Notes: generated from the sequence alone by a model not told the origin. Shown: positions 26,094-35,481, counted from the first letter of the stretch. The stretch is DNA of 64,000 nt from VXNE01 sp963668365 (GCA_963668365.1 OY764266.1:3348001-3412000), one strand, 5' to 3'. Program-made: numbers and translations.

Positions 26094-27572
26094 ATGGCAG
26101 ACCGTTCCAACATCGTTCTGGTCTTCTCCGATCAGCATCGGGGAGACGCGCTCGGCTGTGTCGGGAACACGGCAGTTCGAACACCGAATCTGGATGCGCT
26201 GGCTTCCGAGGGCGTGACCTTCGGAAACTGCAACACGAGTTCGCCTCTGTGCATGCCCGCGCGGGCGTCGTTGATCACCGGCCAGCATGTCAATGAACAC
26301 GGCGCGTGGGGCAATCGATCCGAGGCCGATCCTCGGGGACCGAGTCACGTGAGAAACATCCGCACCGCCGGGTACCGCACCGCCGTGGTTGGCAAGACGC
26401 ATTTTCGGGTACACCAGGCCGATGACGGGCACACGCGCGACCATGCGTCCGAATTGCATGCATGGGGATACGAGTTCGCCCACGAGACCAAGGACACGAT
26501 CCCCTCGGCGACCCACAGGTGCCACTACGCCGACTTCCTCGCCCAGCAAGGCAAGCTGCAGGTCTACGAAGACTGCGCACGTGTCTTCCGACGCGGGCAG
26601 AACGGGGGGTTCCTGCGCCCCTGGGAACACGTGCCCAGCCTCCTCGAAGAGGACGAGCACATCGACATGTACATCGCCAACAGGGCGTCGGACTGGATAA
26701 GGGGCTACGCGGACGACAGGCCATTCTACCTGCAGGTCTGCCTGATGGGACCGCATCCGCCTTTCGACGCGCCCGCTCGTTTCCGGGACATGTTCGAGCC
26801 GCAGGAGATGCCCCCGGCAATCCTGCAGGCGCCCGCAGAACCCATTTCGCCCCAGGTGCGGAGGATGCTCTTGCGCAGAGGACTTGACGGCATGACCGAG
26901 TCCCAGAGCCGGACCATGACCAGCCACTACTACGCCAAGGTCGCGTTCGACGACCACGCGATCGGCATCGTGCTCCGGTCCCTGGAGGAAAAGGGCCTCA
27001 TGGACAACACCTGGATCGTCTATACCTCCGACCACGGCGAGATGCTCGGCGACCACCTCCTGTGCCAGAAGTCCCTGTTCTATGAGGGTGCGCTCAGGAT
27101 TCCGCTCATCGTCAGGCCGCCGGGTGGAACCCAACCGTGGACGGCGCACGGCTTGACGGACCACCATGACATTTCCACGACGCTGCTTGACGCCGCAAAC
27201 GCCGCGCCTCTCGAGACCAGCCACGGGGTCTCGCTTGTCCCGAAGATCGAGGCTGGCGCTGATTCGCCAGGCGCGCAGAACGGCAAGGACATGGTCGTGA
27301 GCGAAGTGAACGCGTATTCGATGGCGCGCACCGAGCAATACAAGATGACCATCGATTCCGTCACCCGGCAGCCCCTGGAACTGTACGACATGGAGGCCGA
27401 TCCGGACGAGTTGCGCAACCTCGTGGACGTTCCGCGACTTTCGGACGTGCGCGACCGGTTCCTCAAGGTTCACTTCAGTCGGATGCTTGAGAACCTGAAC
27501 GAACCGCAACTCAAGATCTATCAGGACGGCGGCATACCGACCAGTCTCCACGGAGAGTATCCCGAGTACTGA
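26094..27572 (+). CDS. Type I sulfatase, apparently without signal peptide
   Basis: A 492-residue formylglycine-dependent sulfatase. Metal-binding FSDQHRGD near the N-terminus, signature LCMPAR (Cys53), GKTHF and TSDHGEMLGDH are visible, together with a C-terminal LYDMEADPDELRNL typical of choline-sulfatase-like and N-sulfoglucosamine-type enzymes. The protein begins directly with MADRSNIVLV, so no export signal is seen and it may act in the cytoplasm on an imported sulfated compound. A longer open frame upstream is GC-shadow sequence without a signal peptide. GAGG occurs about 10 nt before the ATG. The PhyH-type dioxygenase gene follows. Confidence 0.88.
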   Translation: MADRSNIVLVFSDQHRGDALGCVGNTAVRTPNLDALASEGVTFGNCNTSSPLCMPARASLITGQHVNEHGAWGNRSEADPRGPSHVRNIRTAGYRTAVVGKTHFRVHQADDGHTRDHASELHAWGYEFAHETKDTIPSATHRCHYADFLAQQGKLQVYEDCARVFRRGQNGGFLRPWEHVPSLLEEDEHIDMYIANRASDWIRGYADDRPFYLQVCLMGPHPPFDAPARFRDMFEPQEMPPAILQAPAEPISPQVRRMLLRRGLDGMTESQSRTMTSHYYAKVAFDDHAIGIVLRSLEEKGLMDNTWIVYTSDHGEMLGDHLLCQKSLFYEGALRIPLIVRPPGGTQPWTAHGLTDHHDISTTLLDAANAAPLETSHGVSLVPKIEAGADSPGAQNGKDMVVSEVNAYSMARTEQYKMTIDSVTRQPLELYDMEADPDELRNLVDVPRLSDVRDRFLKVHFSRMLENLNEPQLKIYQDGGIPTSLHGEYPEY

Positions 27573-27600
27573 ATCGAGCGGCCCGGCGCCACCCAAGGCC

Positions 27601-27630
27601 GTTTTTTGGGTGATCGCTTCTCCTGCCGGA
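27601..27630 (+). promoter_or_regulatory. Shared 15-mer and hairpin in the PhyH gene leader
   Basis: GTTTTTTGGGTGATC at 27601-27615 is identical to the motif in the sulfatase-esterase leader (minus strand 21825-21839). Here it overlaps an inverted repeat TGATCGC ... GCGATCA reaching to about 27641. It lies 80 nt before the PhyH start and 29 nt after the sulfatase stop, so it may be a regulator site or a transcript-end structure. Confidence 0.35.
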
Positions 27631-27695
27631 GTGGGCGATCAGCGAAGTAGACCTTATGATTGCGCCTTCCCTTTTTCGATCCTCGGAGGACATTG

Positions 27696-28364
27696 GTGGA
27701 CCTTCCCTACACAGCCGCACTCAAGGCCGACTTCGATCGCGACGGTTTCGTGATCATTCGTGACTTCGCAACGCCGGACGAAGTTCGGGAAATCCGTACG
27801 CGCGCGGAAGCGGCGACCCGGGGAATCGCCCGCGAGGGCATGTTCAGCAACATCACCAAGGGCCTGGAGCACCGCGACGGCTTTTTCGGGGAACTCCTCC
27901 ACAACGGTCGGCACGTACCCATCGTCGAGACCCTTCTCGGCAGGAAACCCGAAGCGTCCACGGCCAGTCTCTTCACCAAGACCGACAAGGATCAGGAAGT
28001 GCACCCGCATGCCGACGCCGTGGAAGGCGCCGTGATCTGGATCGCCCTCGACGAAACCGGGAAACACAACGGCTGCCTGCACTTCCTGAAAGGCTCCCAC
28101 AGGCGGCGGGCGGAGTTTGCCCATCTGCAGGCCCACACGCCGACCGACCTGTCAGATCATCCCGACACCTTCGAAGCGGCGATGCGCCCCGGAGACCTCG
28201 TGATCTTCAGATCGAGCACGGTGCACTGGTCCGGCCCCAACCACGACGGATCCGTCCGCCGGGGGTTCAACTGCTTCTACGTGGGAAGCAAGGGTTGGGC
28301 AAAGGGCAGCAAGAAGGACTGGAAGGCCGCCAAGAAGGCGAAAGCCGAGACTGCAAGCCGGTAG
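27696..28364 (+). CDS. PhyH-type Fe(II)/2-oxoglutarate dioxygenase
   Basis: A 222-residue phytanoyl-CoA dioxygenase family member. The iron facial triad is visible as HPHAD (the HxD motif) and the distal His in STVHWSGPN, with Arg in SVRRGFN as the likely 2OG-binding residue. The family hydroxylates small molecules, for example phytanoyl-CoA, ectoine or halogenated compounds; the substrate here is unknown. The C-terminus is Lys-rich. GTG at 27696 has GGAGG 6 nt upstream; TTG codons at 27660 and 27693 are alternatives. It follows the second sulfatase and faces a TonB-dependent receptor gene, so it may modify an imported compound. Confidence 0.85.
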   Translation: MDLPYTAALKADFDRDGFVIIRDFATPDEVREIRTRAEAATRGIAREGMFSNITKGLEHRDGFFGELLHNGRHVPIVETLLGRKPEASTASLFTKTDKDQEVHPHADAVEGAVIWIALDETGKHNGCLHFLKGSHRRRAEFAHLQAHTPTDLSDHPDTFEAAMRPGDLVIFRSSTVHWSGPNHDGSVRRGFNCFYVGSKGWAKGSKKDWKAAKKAKAETASR

Positions 28365-28378
28365 CAGCGCGGACTCCG

Positions 28379-28404
28379 CCGGAGGGGCGGGAACCGCCCC
28401 CCGG
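28379..28404. terminator. Hairpin between convergent dioxygenase and receptor genes
   Basis: CCGG-A-GGGGCGG and CCGCCCC-C-CGG form a very GC-rich stem with a GAA loop in the 57-bp gap between two convergent genes. The lack of a T-run means it is not a canonical intrinsic terminator, but its position fits a bidirectional transcript end. Confidence 0.45.
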
Positions 28405-28421
28405 CGTTCGACGGGTCGCCC

Positions 28422-31181
28422 TCAGTTGCCCAGGGTGTACTTCGCCTCGAGGAACAGCACCCGCTTGCGGACGCTCATGCGACTGGAGTCGTAGGGCCTG
28501 CGGCTACTACTCAGCATGAACGGGAAGTCGCGGTCGAAGATGTTCCGCCCGCCCACGCGGATCAACAGGCCGTTGTCCATTTCGTAGGCGGCCGTCAGGT
28601 CCACCGTGGTGTACGAGGCGACTGGTTCGTTGGGAAGCGGGTTGAAAGCGTTTTCGTAGTCGTTGTTGATATACCCCGGAATGTGGCGGATCCAGAGGTC
28701 CGCCGTGGTCCGCCCCGAGATCAGGCTCACATTGGCGTTCAGCTTGTACTTGTCCACGCCGATGGACTCGCCGAGGAAGGCGAACTCCTGACCACCGGGA
28801 ACCGCTTGGTCGAACATATCGAGCACGCGGTGGTAGACCAGGCGCGGCCGAATAGTACCGAACGCGGTGTCCATCCTATAGGAGACTTCCAGGTCCAGCC
28901 GCTCGTCCGCACGGCGGGAGATGTTGACCCTTCTGCTGATGGACTCGATCAGGTTTCCGGCGTCATCCCGCCGAAAGAACTCGGGCAGGTTGCCATAGAC
29001 CTCCACCGGCAGCAGACCTCGCAGTTCCTGGCTCCCAGCGATCCTGTCTTCAAGATCGATGCTCGACCAGGCCGCCTTCACTGTCATCCCTTCGAGCGCG
29101 GGCGGTCGCCATTCCATTCCGAAAGTCCAGTTGGTGGAAGACACAGGGAGCAGATCCGGATTCGGGCCGAAACTGATGAGTCCCGGAACCCAAGGCGGAT
29201 CCCTGAGCGGATCGAAGACAAAGTTCGACTCGATACTGCGGTTCGTCCCTCCGTACAGGTCCGAGACCGAAGGCGTCCTGAATGCTTCGGAGCGGGAGGC
29301 ACGCAAGATCAGGGTGTCCGTCGGATGCCAAGCCACGCCCACTCTTGATACAGTGTTGGTGAACTCCTCGTCGATCAGAATGGGATTTCCGCTCTCGTCG
29401 TTCTCGATCGAGCCCTCTACGTTGTAGACGTCGTAGCGCAACTGTGTGGATAGAACCAGACGTTTCATCAATGGGCGGCTATTGCCCTCGCCCACCAACG
29501 GCGCGGTTGCTTCGAGGAAATACCCCTTAAGGTCGCGTGTCGGGCGATCCGAGCCGATGTAATCGGCGTAGAAGTCGTCGCCCGGCGTCTCGATCCACTC
29601 CTTGCGCAGTTCAACCCCGGTGACGAAACCGATCCGGCCGCCCCAGATCTTCCAGAGTTCCCCGGTAAGCTTCGGCTCGATGATTCGCTGATGGGTTTCG
29701 TCGTGGTCGTTCGCGAAACTGCGGTAAAACTCCTCGATGGTCGAGTTCTGCCCGGTGCCGTCACCGAACAGGTTGAGCGCAGTCGAGGGATCGGAACTCG
29801 CGATCAGGCCGAGAAGGCGTTCAAGTCGCTGCGGGTCGTCCACACGAGACGAAGGCGGGGCGAACATGAATTGATCCCCTTCCGACGACCCCTGCGCCTT
29901 TGTGTAATCGACTTCGAGGCGCAGGTTGTCGCTGAAAACGTAGGTAGCGCTGAGCACGTATTGCAGGTGCTTCTGCAGGTCCGTCTGTTCCACGTCCGGC
30001 ACCAAGCCTTGTTCCACTTCGGTATCGGCGTAGTACTCGACATAAACGTCCTGGCCGAAGTTGTTGAAGGCGTTGCTGGCGGGCACATGGATCGCACTGA
30101 AACCGAACGTCGACAATCTCGATCTACTCTCGGTTTCGGACGAAAGCACGTCCGCCCGAAACTGGAGTTGCTCGCGAGCGCCAAAGTTCTGAAGCAGGCT
30201 CACGGTCAAAGATTGTCGCTCTGCGGCCCTCGTGATGTCCTCGGGAATAACATCGAGATAATCGGAGGGCTGGATTGCCACAAAGTCTCCCCGCTGGGCA
30301 TTGCGACCGTCATTGCCCGGCGGGAGGATGAGCGAGGCGGGGCCCCACCGTGACAGCGCCACGGCACCGGAGCGGGTGAATCCCTGGTAGACCAGGTTGT
30401 AGCGCTGGTCGCCGCCGTAACGGGCGCTATAGTCGTTCGACACCCAGCCGGTTTCTGCGGCCTTCACCGGATCCGACTGGTGAGCGGTCAGGATGACCGA
30501 GACGTTTCCGCTGCCCCAGCCGGAGCCACCGTATAGATTGATGGAGTTCGCATCGCCGCCCGTACTGCTGTTCTCCATCTTGCCGCCAACGCTAAAGCCC
30601 TTGAAGTCGCGCTTCGTGATGACGTTGATCACACCCGCTATGGCATCGGAACCGTAAACTGCGGAGCCACCGTCTAGCGATATTTCAACCCGTTCGATAG
30701 CTCCCGCCGGGATGTCATTGAGGTTTGCAGCGAGTTGTTCCGCGCTACTCTGGATGCCGGCCAAGCGCTTGCCGTTCAGGAGCACCAACGTGTTCTTGGA
30801 GCCAAAGCCGCGGAGATTGGCAGTGGCAGCGCCGAGGCCCAGGGCGCCGAGATTCGCATCCAGCAGGTCGCTGCCGAAGAGGAGGCTGTTCGAGCTGTTG
30901 ATCGTCGAGAAGTTTTGCGGAAGCGAGCGGATGACGTCCTCGACGGTCGTCAGTCCCTGCCTGGCGATGTCCTCCGCCGTGACAACGTCGACGCGGGCGG
31001 TCGGATCGCCCCCCCGCAGCCGTGTTCCTGTGACGATGACCTCTTCGACTAAATCCTCGTCCTGCTCCGCGGCGGCGCTATCCTCTTCCTGCGCAACCGC
31101 AGGGCCAGACAACAATGAGACAGCCGCGAGCAGCGCCAAAACTCGACCGGCGCGCCCGGTCCACGCGTAATCAGATTCCAT
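28422..31181 (-). CDS. TonB-dependent outer-membrane receptor
   Basis: The 919-residue receptor has a signal peptide (about 1-30, PAVA-Q), a TonB-box-like LVEEVIVTGTRL at about 43-54, a plug domain with DVVTAEDIARQGLTTVEDVIRSLPQN and the NTLVLLNGKR block, and a beta-barrel ending in the YTLGN region. It belongs to the branch of receptors with long extracellular loops found in many marine gammaproteobacteria. The ligand is unknown; neighbouring sulfatases and the PhyH dioxygenase suggest an organosulfur or sulfated glycan compound, by context only. ATG 31181 is placed at the signal peptide; the open frame continues upstream without conserved content. Confidence 0.9.
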   Translation of the reverse strand: MESDYAWTGRAGRVLALLAAVSLLSGPAVAQEEDSAAAEQDEDLVEEVIVTGTRLRGGDPTARVDVVTAEDIARQGLTTVEDVIRSLPQNFSTINSSNSLLFGSDLLDANLGALGLGAATANLRGFGSKNTLVLLNGKRLAGIQSSAEQLAANLNDIPAGAIERVEISLDGGSAVYGSDAIAGVINVITKRDFKGFSVGGKMENSSTGGDANSINLYGGSGWGSGNVSVILTAHQSDPVKAAETGWVSNDYSARYGGDQRYNLVYQGFTRSGAVALSRWGPASLILPPGNDGRNAQRGDFVAIQPSDYLDVIPEDITRAAERQSLTVSLLQNFGAREQLQFRADVLSSETESRSRLSTFGFSAIHVPASNAFNNFGQDVYVEYYADTEVEQGLVPDVEQTDLQKHLQYVLSATYVFSDNLRLEVDYTKAQGSSEGDQFMFAPPSSRVDDPQRLERLLGLIASSDPSTALNLFGDGTGQNSTIEEFYRSFANDHDETHQRIIEPKLTGELWKIWGGRIGFVTGVELRKEWIETPGDDFYADYIGSDRPTRDLKGYFLEATAPLVGEGNSRPLMKRLVLSTQLRYDVYNVEGSIENDESGNPILIDEEFTNTVSRVGVAWHPTDTLILRASRSEAFRTPSVSDLYGGTNRSIESNFVFDPLRDPPWVPGLISFGPNPDLLPVSSTNWTFGMEWRPPALEGMTVKAAWSSIDLEDRIAGSQELRGLLPVEVYGNLPEFFRRDDAGNLIESISRRVNISRRADERLDLEVSYRMDTAFGTIRPRLVYHRVLDMFDQAVPGGQEFAFLGESIGVDKYKLNANVSLISGRTTADLWIRHIPGYINNDYENAFNPLPNEPVASYTTVDLTAAYEMDNGLLIRVGGRNIFDRDFPFMLSSSRRPYDSSRMSVRKRVLFLEAKYTLGN

Positions 31182-31205
31182 TTCTGTAATCCCCCGAAAT
31201 TCCCT

Positions 31206-31241
31206 CGTTCGCCCGCATTCCAGCGTTCGCCCGCATTCCAG
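31206..31241. repeat. Two tandem 18-bp copies in the receptor leader
   Basis: CGTTCGCCCGCATTCCAG occurs twice back to back (31206-31223 and 31224-31241), 25 nt upstream of the receptor start. It may be a duplicated regulator site or a simple slippage product. Confidence 0.6.
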
Positions 31242-31451
31242 CGGTCGGCAAATCTTCATCGCTATTGACATAGCCAATGACAAAACCGCCGCCGTGTTGT
31301 CGGGCAACAATGGCCGCGAATCATCCTCCACTATCCTTACCGGAACCTTACGTTCGGCGGACGAGCGGATAGCGGCTTCGCTCCCCGCCGGCGTCAGCTT
31401 TCGGTAAGCTGCGCGGGATAGCGTCCGCATATGCAAATCGGACAGACCGCC

Positions 31452-33368
31452 ATGAAAACCAGCCATTGGACCGCGTTCGCCATGCTTCTTGCCGCGAGCG
31501 CCACCGCCGACGAAAAGAGCTTTCCCGAGATCCTCGACGCCGGCATTCCGGGAACGCCGCGACTGGGCCAGCCCATCCTGGTGATGGGATCGACCGCGCC
31601 GATCCTCACCGAGAAACACGGCCTCGCCGCGCCGGCGTTGTGGGACTGGACCGGCGACGGCAAGCGCGATCTCCTGGTCGGCGAGTTCGAAACCAATTCA
31701 GGCGAGGATTTCCCGATGGGCGCCGGGGGGTCGACGATCCGCGTCTACCTCAACGTCGGCACCGATTCGGACCCGAGGTTCACCGACGAGTTCGAGTGGG
31801 CGCGCGATACCGAGGGCACCATCCTCGAGGTGCCCCAGTGGTGCTGCATCGGTTTCACTCCGCAGTTCTACGACCTCGACGACGACGGCCATCTCGACAT
31901 GATCTCCGGCCAGTACCATCCCGGCGACGTCACCTGGTTCCGTGGCAGCGACGCGGGTTTCCTGCCCGGCGCGACGCTGCCGCAGGAAGGCGACCCGTCG
32001 TCCAACGGTCAGCCGATGTTCGGAAACTACGAAGGCGAACCCGGTGATATCGGCACGTTCCATTACTGGGTCTACTCGTCGGCGAGCTTCGGCGACTTCG
32101 ACGGCGACGGGGACTTCGACCTCATCGTCGGCGGCAGCGGCGGGCTGCGCATCAGCGAAAACGTCGGCAGCGCCCAGAAGCCGAGCTTCGCCATGCGCAA
32201 GCCGCTCCTGGACCTCGCCGGTGAACCGCTTCGCATTCTCGATCGCGGTCCAGAGTGGGAAGCCTCGCTCTCCGAGTGGGAAACCCTGCCGCCGCCGGAC
32301 GGCGACGGCAAGAGCAGTCCGCTGGTCGTCGACTGGGACGGGGACGGCGTGCTCGACCTCCTGGTGACGGGTTCGTACCGGCACCCGGCGAGCCAGGCGG
32401 TGACCTTCTTCAGGGGTGTGAAAACCGGGGATGGGCACCGGTTCGTTCGCGGCGTCGACCTGCTGCCGACGGCGGACGGCACCAAGGCCCTGCCGGGCAG
32501 CGGACAGCGCGTCTATGTCGACGACTGGAACGGCGACGGCGTCAACGACCTCATCATCGGCGCCAGCGTCGCCACCGTGAACGGCGGCGAGTTCAGCGAC
32601 GAGCTTTCCTGGGAGTGGGAAGACGTCACCGAGGTCGAGAGCGCCGGCAAGGACCCCGGACGCTATCCGCCGCGGGAACGTCCGACCGAAGAGTCGCTCG
32701 ATTTAGGCACCTTCAGGGAACACTCCGGAGAGGAGAAGTTCCAGGAGCATGTGAAGTTCAACCAGCAGTACTGGGACGACACGATCGGCCGGCTGTACAA
32801 GGAGGGCAAGGCGCACTGGCTGACCATGCGCCACCAGGGCCGCATCTACGTGATGCTGGGCGAGCGCCGGGATACGGCGGCGACCGCCACAACGGCACCG
32901 GCCGGGACCGTGACCGGGCGTCGACCGGCCGCGTCGGCGACCGCGAATTCGCCCGTCACCCTGGCAATCGTGGCCCCCGCAGAGGCGACAGAGGGCGAAA
33001 CGGCAAGCCTCGCGGTCAACTTCACCATGCGCCCGGGCTGGTACATCTACGCGCCCACGGAGCGCAATGCGGACCAGCGGGCGATCCCGGCAAGCGTTCA
33101 GTTCGAACTACCGGACGGCGTCACGCCCGAGGGAGACCCACAACTGCCCGTGCATCACTACAAGGGCGTCTACGACATCTACGAGGGATCCGATCGACTT
33201 TGGACCCAAGGCGTCGCCGCGAAAGCGCCCGGAACCTACGAGGTCCTCGCCAGGGTGACCTACCAGACCTGCAAGGACGATCTTTGCCTGCCGCCGGTGA
33301 CCGAAAGCCTCGAAACCACGTTCGCAGTAGTCGGACGCGGCGCCGAGACGGATGTGGCCCGCAACTGA
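31452..33368 (+). CDS. Secreted FG-GAP/VCBS repeat protein with C-terminal DsbD-N-like domain
   Basis: A 638-residue exported protein: signal peptide about 1-19 (ASATA-D), then FG-GAP/VCBS-type beta-propeller repeats (about 45-390) with Ca-binding loops DLDDDGHLD, DFDGDGDFD, DWDGDGVLD and DWNGDGVND. After a Thr/Ala-rich linker, residues about 500-630 resemble the N-terminal periplasmic domain of the thiol-disulfide reductase DsbD, including the Cys pair of YQTCKDDLCLPP. DsbD-N normally accepts electrons from the DsbD membrane part, which is absent here. Role unknown: perhaps a surface binding protein with redox activity. ATG 31452 begins the signal peptide. A two-component system starts 21 bp downstream. 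Confidence 0.8.
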   Translation: MKTSHWTAFAMLLAASATADEKSFPEILDAGIPGTPRLGQPILVMGSTAPILTEKHGLAAPALWDWTGDGKRDLLVGEFETNSGEDFPMGAGGSTIRVYLNVGTDSDPRFTDEFEWARDTEGTILEVPQWCCIGFTPQFYDLDDDGHLDMISGQYHPGDVTWFRGSDAGFLPGATLPQEGDPSSNGQPMFGNYEGEPGDIGTFHYWVYSSASFGDFDGDGDFDLIVGGSGGLRISENVGSAQKPSFAMRKPLLDLAGEPLRILDRGPEWEASLSEWETLPPPDGDGKSSPLVVDWDGDGVLDLLVTGSYRHPASQAVTFFRGVKTGDGHRFVRGVDLLPTADGTKALPGSGQRVYVDDWNGDGVNDLIIGASVATVNGGEFSDELSWEWEDVTEVESAGKDPGRYPPRERPTEESLDLGTFREHSGEEKFQEHVKFNQQYWDDTIGRLYKEGKAHWLTMRHQGRIYVMLGERRDTAATATTAPAGTVTGRRPAASATANSPVTLAIVAPAEATEGETASLAVNFTMRPGWYIYAPTERNADQRAIPASVQFELPDGVTPEGDPQLPVHHYKGVYDIYEGSDRLWTQGVAAKAPGTYEVLARVTYQTCKDDLCLPPVTESLETTFAVVGRGAETDVARN

Positions 33369-33389
33369 GACGCAGCACCGGGCCTGCCG

Positions 33390-34082
33390 ATGAGAATCCT
33401 GCTGGTAGAGGACGATCAAAACCTCGGTGACGCGGTTTCGCGCCTGCTTCGCAACGAGGGCCACGTCGTCGACCTCGCGGAATCGCTCCGGATGGCCAAG
33501 GCGGCGGTCACGGACTTCGCATACGACGTCGTGCTGCTCGACCGGATGCTTCCCGACGGCGAAGGCACCGAACTCATCTCGCACGCCCGGGGGGGGGGGG
33601 TGCAGACGCGGTTCCTCGTCCTCTCCGCCCTCGGCGAAATCGAGGAACGGGTCCGGGGACTGGACCTTGGCGCCGATGACTACATCGTCAAGCCGTTTGA
33701 GCCCGACGAACTGTGCGCGCGGATTCGCGCCCTCGTCCGGCGTCCCGTCCACGGAGAGCCGCGCGTCGTGGAATTCGGCAAACTGCGCCTCGACTGCGCA
33801 ACGCGCGATGTCGTCGTGCGCGCCGCCGACGGCGGAGAGGATGTCCCGATCATGTTTCCCCGCCGCGAGATGACGCTGCTGCAGACCCTCCTCGAACGCG
33901 GCGGCCGGGTCGCGACCCGAGAGTTCCTGGAGTCGGCCATGTACGGCTTCGACGACCTGTTCCAGTCGAACACGCTGGAGTCCCACGTCTCAAGGCTGCG
34001 CAGGCACCTGGCCGACGCGGCGGCCGGCGTCACGATCCATACCGTTCGCGGGGTCGGCTACATGCTGAGAGAGCAACAGTGA
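33390..34082 (+). CDS. OmpR/PhoB-family response regulator containing a 12-G run
   Basis: A 230-residue response regulator. The receiver (about 1-118) has the acidic pair VEDD (Glu7, Asp8), phospho-acceptor Asp in VVLLDRMLPDG, Ser in VLSAL and Lys in IVKPFEP. A winged-helix DNA-binding domain (about 130-230) ends SRLRRHLADAAAGVTIHTVRGVGYML. Codons around 33588-33601 form a run of 12 G coding Arg-Gly-Gly-Gly-Val in the loop before beta-4. A one-base change there would truncate the protein. The histidine kinase follows with a GTGA overlap. Confidence 0.92.
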   Translation: MRILLVEDDQNLGDAVSRLLRNEGHVVDLAESLRMAKAAVTDFAYDVVLLDRMLPDGEGTELISHARGGGVQTRFLVLSALGEIEERVRGLDLGADDYIVKPFEPDELCARIRALVRRPVHGEPRVVEFGKLRLDCATRDVVVRAADGGEDVPIMFPRREMTLLQTLLERGGRVATREFLESAMYGFDDLFQSNTLESHVSRLRRHLADAAAGVTIHTVRGVGYMLREQQ

Positions 34083-35473
34083 AACCCCGGCTCGTCCTGC
34101 CCTGGCCCCGCTCCCTGATCGCCCGGATGATCGTCCTGTCCGTGGTGTTCCTGGTTCTCGCCGTAGTCTGGCTCGTCCTGGCCCAATTCATGAGTTCGAG
34201 CGCGATCTCCCCGCTGGAGAGCACGCGATTCAGTGTCGGGGGCGAGATCTCCAGGGCGCTCGATCGCGACAGTCCACGGGAGTACCTGCGGAAGTCACCC
34301 GTCATCGCCGAAATCGCGAGGGCGAACGAACACTTCCGGTACTTCATCCGGACCGGCGAGGAAGAGATCGGGTTCGGGCCACCGCCGAGGCACATGGCCA
34401 TGCTGCCGCGCCTCAGAACCCTGGTGGACGAGTTTCAGACACAGGCGTATTGGAGTGCCGACATCGACGAGGGACAGACTACCGCCCAGGTCAGCTTCAG
34501 TCTTCGCGGCGGCAAGGAGACGTTCGTCGAAGTGTCCGGCATAAACAGTCCCGTCGACATCCGCGGCATCAATCTCGCGAGGTTTCTGCCCGACCTTTTG
34601 TGGTGGGTCGGCCGAGATCCCCTGATCGCCGGCGGAGGCGTTCTGTTGATCGCATTGATCGTGATGCTTCTGGCGGTTCGCTCGTTGCGAACGCTGACCC
34701 GCGCCGCCGACGCGTTCGATACGCGGACAGGGGAACAGGCGCTGTTGCCGGAGGAAGGACTGCCGTCGGAAGTGGCCTCCCTGGTCCGCGCGATCAACGA
34801 GATGATCCGGCGCGTCGACACGGTGCACCAGGAGCAGGAGATGTTCCTCGCCACCGCCGCGCACGAACTGAGGACGCCGATGACGGTGCTGCGCACCCGT
34901 CTCGAAGAGCTGCCCGAATCCGACGCCAAGGTCGTGCTTCGCGAAGACGTGCGCCGCATGGCGACCCTCGTCGATCAACTGCTCCGGCTCATGCAGATCC
35001 GCAACAGTCGCGACTTGCCCGACCGGGTGGACCTCGTCGCCGTTGCGCGGGAGGTCGTGGCCAGCCGCGCACCCGTGAGCGTCAACCGCCAGGTCGACAT
35101 TGAACTGGACAGCAAACCCACGTCGCTTGTCGTGGAGGGTCACCGGGGGCTCGTGGAAGTTGCGATCGCCAATCTCGTGGACAACGCCATCTCGTTCAGC
35201 AAGCCCGGCGACACCCTCAAGGTGACCGTCGACGACTCCGGCCGGATCACCGTCAGCGACCGCGGTCCCGGCGTACCGCCCGCTGAGCTCGAACGGATTT
35301 TCGAACCTTTCGCGAAGAGCCCCCCGAACCGCCTTGGACACGGCCTGGGCCTCGCCATCGTGCGTGCGGTCATGACGGCCCACCGCGGTGACGTTTCGGT
35401 GCGCAATTCCGAGGATGGCGGCACCGACTTCGCGCTGCAGTTCAGGAACCCGATGCTTCCCCAGCCGGGGTAA
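34079..35473 (+). CDS. Two-component sensor histidine kinase
   Basis: The 464-residue inner-membrane kinase has TM1 at about 14-38, a periplasmic sensor domain of about 130 residues, TM2 at about 177-200, HAMP-like linker RSLRTLTRAADAFDTRTG, then the H-box ATAAHELRTPMTVLRTR (phospho-acceptor His) and ATPase domain with N-box NLVDNAISFSKPG, DRGPGVP and GHGLGLAIV. GTG at 34079 overlaps the response-regulator stop by 4 bp. The periplasmic sensor shows no recognised fold, so the stimulus is unknown. The upstream FG-GAP/DsbD-N gene is the nearest candidate partner or target. Confidence 0.92.
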   Translation: MKPRLVLPWPRSLIARMIVLSVVFLVLAVVWLVLAQFMSSSAISPLESTRFSVGGEISRALDRDSPREYLRKSPVIAEIARANEHFRYFIRTGEEEIGFGPPPRHMAMLPRLRTLVDEFQTQAYWSADIDEGQTTAQVSFSLRGGKETFVEVSGINSPVDIRGINLARFLPDLLWWVGRDPLIAGGGVLLIALIVMLLAVRSLRTLTRAADAFDTRTGEQALLPEEGLPSEVASLVRAINEMIRRVDTVHQEQEMFLATAAHELRTPMTVLRTRLEELPESDAKVVLREDVRRMATLVDQLLRLMQIRNSRDLPDRVDLVAVAREVVASRAPVSVNRQVDIELDSKPTSLVVEGHRGLVEVAIANLVDNAISFSKPGDTLKVTVDDSGRITVSDRGPGVPPAELERIFEPFAKSPPNRLGHGLGLAIVRAVMTAHRGDVSVRNSEDGGTDFALQFRNPMLPQPG

Positions 35474-35481
35474 CGGCCGAG

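Noticed and set aside
33713..34078. Longer N-terminus for the histidine kinase
   Set aside because: The extension overlaps the response-regulator DNA-binding domain in another frame and is Arg-rich. GTG 34079 gives a standard TM start and a GTGA overlap.
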